Assembly: GCF_030272615.1 (NCBI RefSeq) | Contig: NC_081415.1 | Location: forward strand, 230,230,803 to 230,294,802 | Length of the DNA stretch: 64,000 nucleotides | Direction of reading: 5' to 3' | DNA from: Cryptomeria japonica | Lineage: Eukaryota; Streptophyta; Pinopsida; Cupressales; Cupressaceae | In this document: positions 10,391 to 22,224 of the stretch, one piece after another | Layout of the letters: each line of letters starts with the position of its first letter | Numbering within the stretch: the stretch's first letter is position 1 | The notes under the pieces: model-generated | What the model saw: the letters and a program-made list of their open reading frames with translations, nothing else | What the model was told of the DNA's origin: nothing | Database searches by the model: none | Translations under genes and position numbers: made by a program

Positions 10391-12400
10391 TCAGTTCTTA
10401 ATTTCTTCATAAACTGATTGTAACTGTATATTCTTGATCTCCGTGCATGTATACATACAAAAAGTTAGCTTAGGTGTAGCTAGGAAGATAGACAGCCATA
10501 GATCTCCCTTGAGAGTATGCCATGTAGAGAATTCATGGATTTATATTGTTTTTTGTTTCAACTCTATCTTTCATGTGCAGCATTCTCTACATGCTATTTT
10601 GTCATCTCCAAATCTTTAAGTTTGATTTCCACATCTAACGCATGTAAATTTGAGAAGTTAGTGTTGTCCGCTAAACAGCTATTAAGATCCAAATCAGATA
10701 TTTTAACCAATTTCAAAAATCAATTAGTATATTCTCAAGCAACTATGGTGTATTTTATGGATCTGAAAAGAAGATCCTCAAATGTTGGAAAAGGAATGAG
10801 ATGGGAACAGAAATTCAAACTTTGGAAGAGAGAATGTCATTCTATGATTGGTTCTAGTCACTGTTGGCCTCATAAATGCTGTTATGTTCCAGGGACAAAA
10901 ATAATGCTTAGGTGGAATCAAAAGTGAAATATGTTTGCATAATTAGATTCCTACATTTCAATAAAAGGCTCCTCACTTTGAGGCTGTACGAAAAAGTTAT
11001 GGCTCTTGGAAGAATTAGGTCAAAGAAGGCTAACAAAGCAGCAAAAATGCATTTGCCTCTCTGCAGAAAGAGGCAAACTCATTACAGACGAGGAAAAATC
11101 TGGGATTCGAAGTGTCTTGTCTTCATGTCTTGAACTTTTGGGCTTCCAATTGCACCCAAAACTATTTATAGTGATTAAACGAATATTCCTAATCATCAAG
11201 GGGGGAACCTAATGATGGATTCTGGTCCTCTTCATAAGAACATAACAGTTGTGAGCCTATTATGAGTGCATCTTTTCGCTGCAACACTCGTTGTTGCAGA
11301 GTTAAAGGTTTTGAGGGTTGGAGAAACACTTGGAGGGACTATTTTGTCTTGTTATACATGCGTGGAAGCCATTCCTAGCTGTTGTACTTGGAAAAGCAGG
11401 GTTTATAACAGTGTCAGGGTAGTTTGCAGGTGTAGGGAGCTCATAGATACCATGAAGATGCTCTGTAATAGACCAAGGGGGAAAAAGAACACTTCTCATG
11501 ACTGCGATTTAGTGGCATGTGCGTTGTTCATTTTTACTGGAGTTTTCTCCCTCATTTAGGCTTTCTCCAATTATATGCTGTGTTGCATTTGTGTGCATAT
11601 GCTTTACTCGCATTGTGATGTTATAATTGCTCTCTTATTGATGTATAGACATTTGTGAACATCTAAGTTGCTGTCATGACCATTGGAGATGGAGAAAGAG
11701 TAGTTTCGTATATGTTCGTAGTGTTTTGTTTAGTAATATCCATTGATAATACATGTGTGAACAATGTCCTCCCTGTTTATGCATACTTATCGAGCACCCA
11801 GCAAATTTCATGCAGAATTTACCCGATTTCAACAACCTACGAGCGTTTTCGAGAACCCAACAAGTTGAATGCCTTGTTTTACACCATTTTTTCAATAATT
11901 GAGCAGTAACATTTCGAGCAGCTAAGAGGTATGACATTGATCACCCAGCAAGATGGATGTGATATTATACCCATTTTAATAATCTGGGTCTATCTCTCCG
12001 CGCACCCAGCAAGTTGGATGCAGTATTTTACTCAATTTCAAAAATCAAGTGGTATCTTTCTGAGCATCCAGCAAATTAGATGTGGTAGTTTGCCCAATTT
12101 CAGTAGCCGAACAGTACTTTTTTGAGCGTACAGCAGGTCAGATGCAGTATTTTAACCATTTTTAATAGATTTCATATCTCCTAATTATGCCATTATGCCC
12201 AATTTCAACCTTTTGCCATGCTTTTGGGACCTGGTGCTCTCTAATAAAATTCTGGATACTTGACCACAATAGCACACACCATTTAAATATCTTAAATTAC
12301 TTTAAAGTCACAACGTATGTTTCTCTCTTAACTTTACTATTATGTTTTAATAAGTTTTAAGAAGCGTGCCAATTACATTGAATTAATCATTTTTTTAGCA
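10391..12400. other. No recognisable gene; unassigned DNA with a minisatellite
   Basis: Several frames of 60-136 codons are open here, but none resembles a family I know and none shows a coherent coding pattern. An LTR-like boundary was not found. The recognisable content is the ~60 bp repeat at 11790-12170 plus an isolated related unit near 10690-10745, which links the two ends of this stretch. Confidence 0.5.
11790..12170. repeat. Degenerate ~60 bp tandem repeat (minisatellite)
   Basis: Units begin near 11790, 11850, 11940, 12000, 12061 and 12123, with a partial unit near 11915. The shared text is GAGCACCCAGCAAGTTGGAT, then GCAGTATTTTACCCAATTTC, then a variable tail with a CAGTATCTTT-like motif. 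Divergence between units is high, so the array is old. Confidence 0.85.
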
Positions 12401-12410
12401 GACAAATCAA

Positions 12411-12737
12411 CTAAACTACCAGGGCAGAGAAGTAGTAATTACCATCAAATAACATGATGGGTCTGGAGTCAGTGGTGAAAAAAGAATCCGATTCTTTCAT
12501 AACTTCCAGTTTGGAGGAAGGCAAGCATCTGGTACTAATATCACAGAGTTTCAATCTACTTGTGTTTTTTCTGGTACCAATCGAGATTTGAGCAGGTAAA
12601 AATCGACTGGAGATTTGGGTAGCTTTGAAAACATTTTTTATGGAATTCGCGATATAATTTGCACGAGGCATAGAAGACAGGGCTGGCGATAGTTTGTGAA
12701 TCTGCACACACATGTCCATGACGATGCCAATAATCAC
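12411..12737 (-). other. Unrecognised open frame, 108 codons
   Basis: An open minus-strand frame begins MIIGIVMDMCVQIHK and has a mixed polar composition unlike the surrounding AT-rich DNA. I recognise no domain. A hydrophobic start could be a membrane segment. It may be an exon or a pseudogene fragment, or chance. There is no supporting splice or promoter context that I can defend. Confidence 0.15.
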
Positions 12738-14322
12738 ATATGCTCCAACAAAATTTAATATTGTATTTGAATATCAAATATGCTGAATGTACTCGTGGTG
12801 CACCTCAAAACACCACTTTGTTCACATCTTTGAATTAATTTGTGGCTGATCATTATCTGGTTTATAGTACTTGTCTGGGTATTTATTAATCATCATATCA
12901 GACGATGCCTTATTAAAAAGGAAAAGAAAAAATTAAAAGTAGGACTAATATACCCTCGTATAATTAATGGGAAATAATATTACTATTTTTCAAAAAAAAA
13001 AATACAATAATAAAATATTTAATACAGTTTAAAGTTCTGAAAAAAAAAATTAATCATAGATAAATAAATTATAATTATAAATAAACAATTAATAAATATC
13101 TAATAATTATATAAAATAAATTTATGAAATTTAAATAAATAAAATAATAGGATTTAGTTTTTAATTTGAGTGTAATAGATGTTATCAATTGATTATTCTA
13201 ATATCCTTTTTGTAGTTGTTCACTTTCATGATTATAGATTTAATTTGTATAATTATGGATTTGAATCTAGCGTATATGATTTTTATGCAAGTACAAGCAA
13301 TGCTTTGCTTAAGTATCTAGACCTATAATAACATAACTTAGTGTTGTTGGAAAACACTTTTTAGAAGTTTACTAGGCTACGATAATTATCCTTTGTAGAG
13401 TCCATAATTCCAATTTAATGGTTTATTGAAGACAACAAGCAATTATATAGTATGCCTAGAATGTTGATGGCATTATGCAATGCTATTATAATTATGGTTA
13501 GTAATGGAGTTTTTTATGCAAAGTCTTAAGCGTATGCAAGTCGAGCACTAGGTAAATGAAACGAATTAGGATATGTCCTTTTATACAACAACCTAAGATG
13601 AAATACAAATATTTTTTAGTTTCAATTCAACTCATAACAAGTAATAAAGAAAACCATTTAGGCTAAAATTATTTATTTTGATTTTGATAATATCTCTAGG
13701 CATTTCCATGATTGTGGATCTAAACTAGGGTGGTAGATGGATAAAGTGAGGGATAAGTTCAACCCCTTGGGATGAGTATAGGAGTCAAGCTACAATCAAG
13801 TTATTTGTCAATGTACATATAGAAATGCATGCTCTATTCAATGTACTAGTGACAACCAAGTCAAATTGATTTCAAAACAAAGGGGGGAATTGCAAGGTAC
13901 ATAATTTTCACCATTACAATTTGACCCCCTAAATTGACTTGCATATGAGCAACTATGAAGATGTTTGTCAAATTAAAGCAAACAAACAAAATGTAAATAA
14001 ATATTCAAATAGTCACATAAAGGATAGATAAGGATGTTGGTTTTGCACAATGCCTCCTAATGAGTTTTCCACCTAGAAAGCCACAAATACAAAAGGAAAA
14101 GTTGTAATGAGCAGCATTCGTTAAGCATTTTTTAAAATAAGCACAACACAAGTACTAAAATTGTATACAAACAAAAATGTAAGAGAAAAATTCTACCCAT
14201 GACAAAGGTAAGATACTACCAAGGGTTGTAGATTGTGTACTATCATGGGGTAGATGTAAGCTAACTCTTGAAGCAACCATAAAATTTGTCTTTGATGGAT
14301 GTAGGATACTAGTATGGGGCAA
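12738..14322. other. AT-rich stretch without recognisable genes
   Basis: Very AT-rich from about 12900 to 13160, with A/T runs, then moderately AT-rich single-copy-looking sequence. No coding similarity, no tandem array and no clear element ends were seen. It abuts the Gypsy-1 3' LTR and therefore is part of the DNA into which Gypsy-1 inserted. Confidence 0.6.
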
Positions 14323-15284
14323 TGTAATGTCCCTTTCTAGAATTTTTTATAAATATAATTTTTTTAAACAAAATCAACAACATTCATTGAATAATATGAA
14401 CCACTCTTTGCTAACTATATCCACCAATAAAATCAATTACTTTCAACAACACACATAAACTTGCACAGATTATTCAAAACCCTAGTAGTAATTTTATTTA
14501 TTATAATATGATCTCTATAAAAAGGGACTATTATGACAGTCATCACACGGCAACACACAACAATAAAAAAACAATGTTCACATTGACTCATTGAACCCTC
14601 TTGCAAATCCTTAAGGCTCTACTACACTCTATGAGAGAATTTCCTCCAAGAACCAAAGGTTTTTCGTCCTTTGATCTTAGCAACCAATGGGTTTTTGTCC
14701 ACTTATTGCAATCTCCTAAGGGTTTTTATCCATAGAAAGACTTGAACACAAAGTGTTCAATAGACAAAATAACATAACATGGATCCCCATAATTTAAACA
14801 TTTTTTTAATTTCAAATGCTCCCTACACACAAGACCAAATAATTTGTCCTAAGAACAAAGTGGTGTCAAGTCCCAAATTTGACTCCTACACATCACATTA
14901 CTTGTTGCCCTTATAGGTCTTACAAGCTTTTCTCGACAAAATTTCAAACTTTTTCTTCCCCTCTGACTTAGCATTCATTAAGTCGTAATCCCCATCCTTG
15001 GCATCTAATTCTTTCTTGGAATGTGTCAAGAGGTACCCTCAATCCCCAACATCCAACAATTTCTTGGTATAAAGCAAGTGAAATGACTAATCGTTGACCT
15101 CTTACAATGCATCAAGACATATCTCTAATTCCCAACCCCCAATGATCTCCAAGCATGTATCGAGAAACATCCTTGATCCTTTTTCTTTAACCCCCCTTTA
15201 GCATGCATCAAGTGATGCCCCAACCCTTAAACTTGGACATCATCCTAGGAAAACAATCCTTTGCCGATTTTTTATAAAGGGACA
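14323..15284 (-). repeat. Gypsy-1 3' LTR
   Basis: On the plus strand it starts TGTAATGTCCCTTTC and ends TAAAGGGACA, so read on the minus strand it is TG...CA. It matches 46682-47620 along its length (for example ATTCATTGAATAATATGAAC, and the CAAGAGGTACCCTCAATCCC segment). The 3' position follows from the adjacent polypurine tract. Confidence 0.88.
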
Positions 15285-15293
15285 TGGTCATTC

Positions 15294-15310
15294 GTCCCCC
15301 CCTCCCAAAG
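15294..15310 (-). other. Polypurine tract of Gypsy-1
   Basis: The minus strand reads CTTTGGGAGGGGGGAC, ending nine bases before the LTR start. It is the only long purine run at this boundary. Confidence 0.75.
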
Positions 15311-16604
15311 ATTTCTTTTTCTCAAGCAATGCAAATTAGGATGCTTGAGAATCTTAGGCCCATCCCATGTGGAATCTTCAACTAGTAAGTTTCTCCACTT
15401 AGCTAGATACTACATCTTGCTCTTAATCCTCAAGTGTTTGGCAGAAGTATCCATCAATTCTTCTCAGATCAAGATCAATTTTCCCTCACCGTCTTAGGGT
15501 AGAAAATCCTATGAGGTTGTGATTTGTTGACCAAGGACCTTCTTCAAACATTACATGTGAAAAACATTATAAATGATGTTGTTTGGCGGTAACTCCAACT
15601 TATAGACCACTTCATCAATTTGCTTCATAATTATGTACAACCCATATTATTAGGTTTTTGAGATTTTAACCTCCCTTCTTCTTGATATAAATATTCTTAT
15701 ATGGCTACAATCTTGGGAAAACCAAGTCTCCTACCTCAAGGACCTCTTTTTTTCTAATCTACATAGGTCTTCTATTGATTCTATGCTCGTTGAAAATTAT
15801 CATTTAGTGTTCTCAAATTTCTTGATTGTGGGTTATTAAATTACCTATTGTGAGCACCTTGCTATCTAAAAGCAATATATTAGTGAAAGATAGTGGATTG
15901 TAACCATACAAATATTTATAAGGTGTCATCCCAAATGACATATGGTGTGAGGTATTGTAAGAGTATTCATCCAAGTGCAATCATTTAATTTAAGTGGCAT
16001 GTTGGTTTGAAATATAGTTTCTCAAGTACCCCGCAATACATTTATTCACTATCTTTGTTTGTCAATAATTCTAGTCATGATAGTTGGTACTTGGTGTGAG
16101 CTTCATTCTTATTAAATGAAATAACTCTTGCCCAAAGGAACGAAAAAATCTTCTATGCTTGTCATTGATAATGCTATTGGACAAGCAATGGAGTTTGACT
16201 ATCTTCTTAAATCTAATATGTTTTCACTTGGGGTGCCTTGAAATCTAAAGCAATAATAATAAAATGTGCATACTTTGTCAATATATCAACCACAACATAA
16301 ATTAAGTCTTTACCTTGCACCTTGGGAAAATCTATGGTGAAGTCCATAGATAAGCTCTTGGGAATTTCTATTCAAAAAATTGACCTAGTGGGTGAAAAAG
16401 ACCTATTGGAAAGAGTTATTCTCCTTTGTTCCATTGAAAAATCATGCATTCTTTAATACTCTTATGAATATCCTCCTTCAATATTTTCCATGAAAATCTC
16501 TCATGGATCTGCATGTATGTCTTATAATACCCTTGATGCCTTATTGTTGGAGTATCATGAAAGGATCTCAAACTCTTCTCCTTGATCATAGACTCATGCA
16601 CCAA
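15311..16604 (-). pseudogene. Gypsy-1 integrase with C-terminal chromodomain
   Basis: Reading right to left: a zinc-binding H2C2 segment is at 16416-16604 (HDTPTIRHQGYYK then C-x2-W-like remains). The integrase core follows near 16290-16390 with SLSMDFTIDFPKVQGKD and VVVDILTKYAHF. The end-of-core motif YNTSHHMSFGMTPYKYLYG is near 15900-15960, and the C-terminal VYKLELPPNNIIYNVFHM near 15540-15600. A chromodomain-like YLAKWRNLLVEDSTWDGP is at about 15360-15410. Stops and frame changes are frequent. The chromodomain marks this as a chromovirus, whose chromodomain normally guides integration to particular chromatin. Confidence 0.85.
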
Positions 16605-16915
16605 GAAGATCTTCTTTTATAGAGGATTAACTCATCCCTCACAACACACATGTCATATTTCACAACCTTATCAATGATGCCCAATAACAAATGTATTATT
16701 AACATACACAACAATAATGGAAACCCTCCAATTAGCAGAAAGGGTAGATAAGGAGCATAGAGTAGGTCTTCTAGCAAGTGCATCAACTACCACATTCCTC
16801 TTTCCATTCATGTATTACATTTAAAAATCATAAGCTTGCAACTTGCTTACCCATTTTTGGTGATCATTCAAATTTTTTCATCCAAAAGAACTTCAAACAA
16901 TTATGATCAGTCTTA
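16605..16915 (-). pseudogene. Gypsy-1 RNase H, downstream part
   Basis: Near 16850-16910 the minus strand encodes KTDHNCLKFF and a PKMGKQVASL stretch, matching the gypsy RNase H segment TDHNSLKYF...KWVSKLQAYDF. The region then decays toward the zinc-binding domain. The RNase H is cut at the KTDHN motif, and its upstream part is found at 21864-22224. Confidence 0.75.
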
Positions 16916-17062
16916 TGTTACCTTGTCATTCATCTCTCATAACAAGAGTGAGTCGCCTTGCAAAATTTTATTTGAGTCTTTATCTTGTTAAAAATTTGTT
17001 GGTTCAATCCTTAATCCGCTTGTAAATCGTCTCTTAATCTTTAGTGTTAAGTTTCAATGGTC

Positions 17063-17430
17063 TGTTTGAACCTCATGAACCCCTCGAACCATCTTGAAAA
17101 GAGTTCATAATGTTCATTTAGGTACCGCAGGTTCTAAGTTATGTCTAAGATGTTTTCAGGCTAACGTTCACTCAAGTGTTTTGCAGCAGCTCTATTTCAT
17201 AGTCGCGGATTATGTTTCATATCCTCTTTCTCCGGTTTGTGAACCGTTTGAACCTAGTTCAAACAGTTCACTGATGTTCAAAATGTTCGATGAAGTTCAA
17301 AGACCGGCCAACGGCAATCAACAAGTTAATCTTTTCCAAAGGAAATCTCCTTGGCGTAGCATATGCTTTGAACTACGTGAACCATCGTGAAGTCAGTTCA
17401 AAAGGTTCATGGATGTTCAAATTAGGTGGG
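17063..17430. repeat. Cluster of GTTCA/TGAAC motifs
   Basis: Roughly seventeen GTTCA or TGAAC pentamers occur in about 370 bp (for example TTTGAACCTAGTTCAAACAG near 17249), many forming short inverted pairs. The cluster lies 0.5-0.9 kb upstream of the long reading frame, in the element's leader or promoter side. Confidence 0.8.
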
Positions 17431-17935
17431 TCCCATAGAAAAGACTAAATGACGTGATGGTGCATTTATTGCTAAGTGTGATGAAGATCTAACCATATCT
17501 CGGGTGACGTCAACTAGCTGATTTTTGAAGGCAAGTAATCATTTTTGGGAATTGGCAGTTATCCCGAAAGCGTCGCCATGCATTCAATACACATGCATGA
17601 TGTCAAATCCCAATGCTCAGCACATTTGAGTTGACGGCTAAAATTAATGCACTAGATGAGCTTTGGTACTTCATTTGTTATAAGGTATGAAGTGATTTAT
17701 TTTTGAAATCCGTTCTTCATTGTTGTGGATTGTCTGGTCGAAGGTTTTTCTGCTGGTAGTCATCTGATTGGTTTCAGCTGTGAAGGTGAGTTTTGATTCT
17801 TATATACTTCAATGATTTTTAGTTGTTTTTCTCTCTTGTAATAGAATTGCCTGGAGAGATAAGGTTTTTTGGTTATGAGTTATGAAGTACACTCTGCATC
17901 TTTTCGGAAACATTTTTAGTCTTGCTTGCACATAA

Positions 17936-20900
17936 CCCATTGTCAGTGACACAGACTTGAAAGGAGAGAATTTGGAAGTCTTGAAGGAAAGGGTGTTTAA
18001 AGGTATTGACGGTTCTTTTGGTTTAGAAATTCTAAGTAGTGGCCTCGTAGAGGCGACAACCTTTCCTCCTGCTATTCCTTGCCCAAAGTTAGTTAGAGAG
18101 TGCATTGCGAGATATGACCCTATTTCTGAAACTATCAAAAGGGATAATGGTGAAACCCTCCTCGTGATTAACAGGGAAGTCATTTCTTCTATTTTCAAAT
18201 TGCCTGATTATAAGTTCTCAAATTTTTCCCCCACCCAATCAGTCACTGAGTTCAATGCCGATAAACTGGACACCGGAACAATATAGTGAAGCATTGGTTG
18301 AGAGTTCCTCAGAGAGGTGGCTCCAGGTTACCTAAATATCCCAACAAAAATCACATGCTTCCCCATAGTCATGATGTTATGTTATTGTTACACCAAGTTA
18401 GAGGTTCAGCTGAGGCCTACATCTTTGATGACTGGATTTACTGTTATGTGCAACTGGTGTTGGAAGGAAAGCAGTTCCTTGACTAGGCGGAGCTTATTGC
18501 TAACTCCATGAGGGAACAGTTGAGCATGGCGAAGAAGTTCAAGCAAAAAAAAATTATGTCTTCATATTTGATATATTGTTTGGCATGTGTCAAAGAAGTA
18601 ATGGGAATTCCTAGGCAACTTGTTGAAGGGGATGTTTCTGTATACGACTTTTACCCCATGTTGCAAAAAGATAATGCATTGCAATATTTTAGGAGAGTGC
18701 ATAATGCTTTCCTGGGAGACTTATGTTATGAATTAAAGAACATGAAATCTAAAAGGATGTCTGAAGATGCCCAAGCCTTAGTGAAAAGATATGGTAGTTT
18801 CTTTGTTCAGTTTCCTCATTTCTGTTATATAAGGGTAGATGGTTTTGAAGAAGAGCCTTTCATACTTCCTCATTTTTGTCCAGATTGTTTTGTCCTTGCT
18901 GAGATTTGTAGGCAATTGTCTACTATAATTAAGAAAGCTCGACCCAGAGATAAATGGGAGGATAATTTCCCTGTTCAATTGGAAATTTTATCTTGTAGTT
19001 CAATGTCAGATGCATTGAGCATAGGAGATGACTTGAAGAATTTTAATTTTCAATTGTATCATGAAAGGAAGGGTTTTGATAATAAAGGTTTCTCATGGAG
19101 TCTTGGTTTGATGCCGCACCTTCCAATCCCACACTTGGAGGACTTTTGGGAAGATTGTTGTGATGAGCTTGAAGTGTTCAAAAGAGAAAATATGAGAATG
19201 GTTCTGGAACAGGTAGTTTCACTGCAGGTGAAACTTGATATAAGTAGGATTGAAGAGGATTATCTGGAGCTTTTTGAACCTGGATATCTAGACCAAACTG
19301 AACCTGAAACGTCCTGCATTAATTGGGATGTGGAAGAAGAGGATGATATACAACTCATAACAAAAAGAGTCTTGGAGAGAACCACAGATTGGGTTAATAA
19401 GAAAAGAGCAATGAAATCAGGCATCAAGATTGGTCCCTGCAAGAGATAATGTGGTTTCTCTACGTTCCCTAAAACACTTTTCTAACCCCACTTCTATACC
19501 TATTCATGCAGGTAAAAATAAGAAGTCATCTCACACCAAGCACGAGCCTAATCCTGCTTTGAACTTTCGTGCTCCTCAATATGCAAGTTCATGGAGTGTT
19601 GCATAGAAGAAAATGGACCAGGTCAAAGACACAGAGGTAAAAGACAAGATCCTTGATACTCAGATTTTTGAGGTCAAGGACCTTGATAGTGACACTGTCA
19701 ACACCATGGATTCCCATGCAATTACTGTAGCCATGACACCGCCACCTAAAGTAACCGGAGGAACAACTAGTTCAAGTACAACTCCCAAATGGTTAACTAC
19801 TTCAGTAAGAAAGAAACGAAGCTCAATCCCAGTGTCCATCCCAATTCAAGACATGGTGGTCAAATACATGGAGAAAGGTCCTAAACAGAAGAAGTTCAAA
19901 ACAACTACCAAATTGGATGCTGATGAAAAGACCGGGAGGTGGCTTGCTGAAATTGCTTCCTATAAGCCCAAGGATGAAAATAAAGAAATAAATGCAGAGG
20001 ATTTTGAGGTCACCAAAGTGGATCTTAGAAACATGAGCAGGGACTCTGATAACCACCTTTTCAATGTGATGGCTAAGAAGATGCTCACCAAGTCAAAAAA
20101 GGATGGACAAGAGAAAAGAGAACTGAAACGACATATCAAGATTCTAGCTCAATTCATTGATAGCATAGGCTATTTTGGACCACTTCCCATATCGCATGCT
20201 TCAGAAAGTTTCGACCCTACTTCACCAAAGAACAAGAAACTGATGAATCAAGTTCAGTGAGCCAAGAGCATCGCAAGGGCCGTAGAGAAATGGATTGAAG
20301 GAGTGATCAAAGATGGCAAAAAATATATTACAGACTCCAAGAAGTTATGTGATGAAATGCAAAACCTCACTACAGAGATCCAGAATCAGATTGTGCCATG
20401 GGAAAAGGAAGAGCATAAAAGGGAAAATGTATTACCCATGTTCACCAAGATAGAAAAATATGGAGCCACAAAGTTTTTAGCAGAAAATTCAATTAAATTG
20501 GCAACTGATGAGTGCCAACTCTTCGTATTGAAGAAAACTATAGCGTGGCGGGTAATTACATTCAAGTCTATGATTTTTGATGCCAGGGCCTCTTTTTACG
20601 AGCTTCAGGAACTTCAGTATAGCTTGGTCAATGACAATAAAGTGGTTAACCCAGACCATGATTGGCAACTAGGACTTTGTGGGTTGAATACACAGGACGC
20701 GGTAAAGGCATTTAAGCTGCACATGGAGAAAGTTAAAGCCAAAGGCAACTTTACTTCTGAAGATATAACACAAATCGCCTGAATTGAGTCCATGATGTTC
20801 ATTGGTAATGATCAGTTACCTAAGCATGCTGAGAAAATGGTGAAACACAGGTGGGAAAAGGAAGCCACAAAAGCAAATATCAATGCCATGAAGAATCCGA

Positions 20901-20982
20901 GTCAGTCTATAATTTAGGAGCTTGCAACCGCCCACGATGCTCGGAAAAGTGGAGGAGAGGATGACACTGGAGATGAGGCATA
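17936..20982 (+). pseudogene. Large degenerate ORF of unknown function (~1000 codons)
   Basis: One protein can be followed for about 1015 codons with two frame changes (near 18285 and 19440) and in-frame stops near 18484, 19604, 20258, 20780 and 20930. I do not recognise it. The N-terminal part (IPCPKLVRECIARYDP, ETLLVINREVISSIFKLP) faintly recalls the start of some plant transposon-associated ORF proteins; that is a weak impression. The middle (18508-19447, 313 open codons) has a cysteine cluster, HFCPDCFVLAEIC. A basic stretch at 19800-19905 could be a nuclear signal. From 20280 on the composition looks like coiled coil (ITDSKKLCDEMQNLTTEIQ). The tail is acidic (GGEDDTGDEA). No protease, RT, integrase or transposase motif is present. 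No start codon is secured: the frame is open from 17936 and may begin further upstream. Confidence 0.65.
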
Positions 20983-21086
20983 ACATGATTCTTATGTTTT
21001 GTTTTGTTTTTATATGCTTTTCAAAACCTTGCAATGACTTCGGGACATCTGTCTCTTGAATACTCTGTTGGTTTTATAACTGTTTT

Positions 21087-21119
21087 AGAGGAGGTCGAGT
21101 TTTCAGGGAGACCTCCTCT
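21087..21119 (+). other. Perfect 10 bp hairpin downstream of the long ORF
   Basis: AGAGGAGGTC (21087-21096) and GACCTCCTCT (21110-21119) are exact reverse complements with a 13 nt loop. The hairpin lies about 105 bp after the end of the reading frame, in otherwise AT-rich DNA, so it would be in the 3' untranslated region of its RNA. Confidence 0.85.
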
Positions 21120-21863
21120 GTTCTTCGAAGGACTTCTATAAATTAGATAAGAAACATTGAGAAAGGGTTAGAACGGAAGACTTAGATTTTTAGAAATTTT
21201 TGGTTTGTCTGAAGGAAGTGATCAGTTTTTCTAGAATCTGAAATTGGAAGGAACTTATGTGTGTATCTTTATGTCTTTGTTGCATGGAATATACATATAA
21301 AGATCATATGCTTTTTGAGGTTTTGAATCTTTGAGTTTGAATCCATGGAGTAATGTTTCTTTGCAAAATATTGATCTAGACAAATTGTCCATGATTATCT
21401 TTTTGATATTGAAGGCTATTATTAATCTGGAGCTTCTTTCAATGTTGTTTAGAAAGATATTTGGTTGAAAAGAGACTTTGTTTCTCTTGTTTATTTTTAT
21501 ATGAAGTGTTGAAATCAGTGTTATTGAACTTTGCTTTGATTACTTTTGATTTTCGTGGTGAAGCATCTTGAAGAGAGTTCTTTCAGAAATATCTGAAAAA
21601 ATTGCATTATACCGGCCTTTCATCTAAGAATGAAGTAGGCAGCCTTATGTGCTTTCAGGTTAAAAGCATATCAGTTTTATAAAGTTAGATTTTCTTTTTG
21701 AATAACTAATGGAGGGCGTTGTACCTATCTAAAATTCAAAGGGAAGTGATGTATGTCACACTTATGCAACTATTTAGTTGAAATTTTGTTTTTCAAAGAG
21801 GGTAATAGAGCTTCGAATCAATTCAATTAAAAGAAAGACAAAATTTGTTCACTAACATCTTCA

Positions 21864-22224
21864 TAACAAATTTTCCACAAACTAAATATTGTATGAACTT
21901 CTTCAGCGCATACATGATGGCCAAAATATCCTAAAATTTAAATGGAATGTCCCTTCTCTAAAATTGTCAATTTATTTCTCTGAAAAGCTATTAGATGCCC
22001 TCTTTGACATGGGATAGCTTCAATGCCTTCTCCAAAAGAATCACATTCAACAACAAAGAGCAATGAAAAATGAAGAATGGCAAGTACAAGGCACAAACCC
22101 ATTACCTCCTTCAACTTGTGAAAAATCTTTTGAGCATATTCTAACTATCCAAAAGCCCATTTATTTGTCAAGGGTATAGCTGATTGAGAGAAACCTTTCA
22201 CAAATCTCCTATAATAATTGTTAT
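21864..22224 (-). pseudogene. Gypsy-1 RT C-terminus and start of RNase H
   Basis: The minus strand at 22110-22220 encodes NYYRRFVKGFSQSAIPLTNK, LKEVMG and VVECDSFGEGIEAIP, the RT-to-RNase H connection of gypsy. ILAIMYALKKFIQYLVCGKF follows at 21870-21940. A stop interrupts the connection (WAFG*LE). It ends where the ORF-bearing insert begins and starts where Copia B was inserted. Confidence 0.85.

Larger units (their letters stand above)
16916..21863 (+). mobile_element. Uncharacterised ORF-bearing insertion in Gypsy-1
   Basis: A ~4.95 kb insert lies between two parts of the Gypsy-1 RNase H. Its proposed ends are TGTTACCTTG and TTCACTAACA (a TGTTA/TAACA pair), with flanks TCTTA and TCTTC, compatible with a 5 bp duplication. 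It carries one long degenerate frame (17936-20982) and no recognisable gag-pol, transposase or helicase. I compared the two ends by eye and saw no long direct repeat, so LTRs are not shown; ends could be off by some bases. Options are a non-autonomous LTR element with eroded repeats, or a different transposon class. If the 14.3-16.9 and 21.9-39.3 kb gypsy parts were two separate elements, the boundaries would need revision. Confidence 0.6.

Noticed and set aside
10434-11559. Several 60-136 codon frames that might be exons
   Set aside because: No similarity, mixed frames and no splice-consistent arrangement that I can defend; left as unassigned DNA.
16916-17900. LTR pair for the unknown ORF element
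   Set aside because: I compared its two ends by eye and saw only TGTTA/TAACA tips, with no long direct repeat, so LTRs are not claimed.
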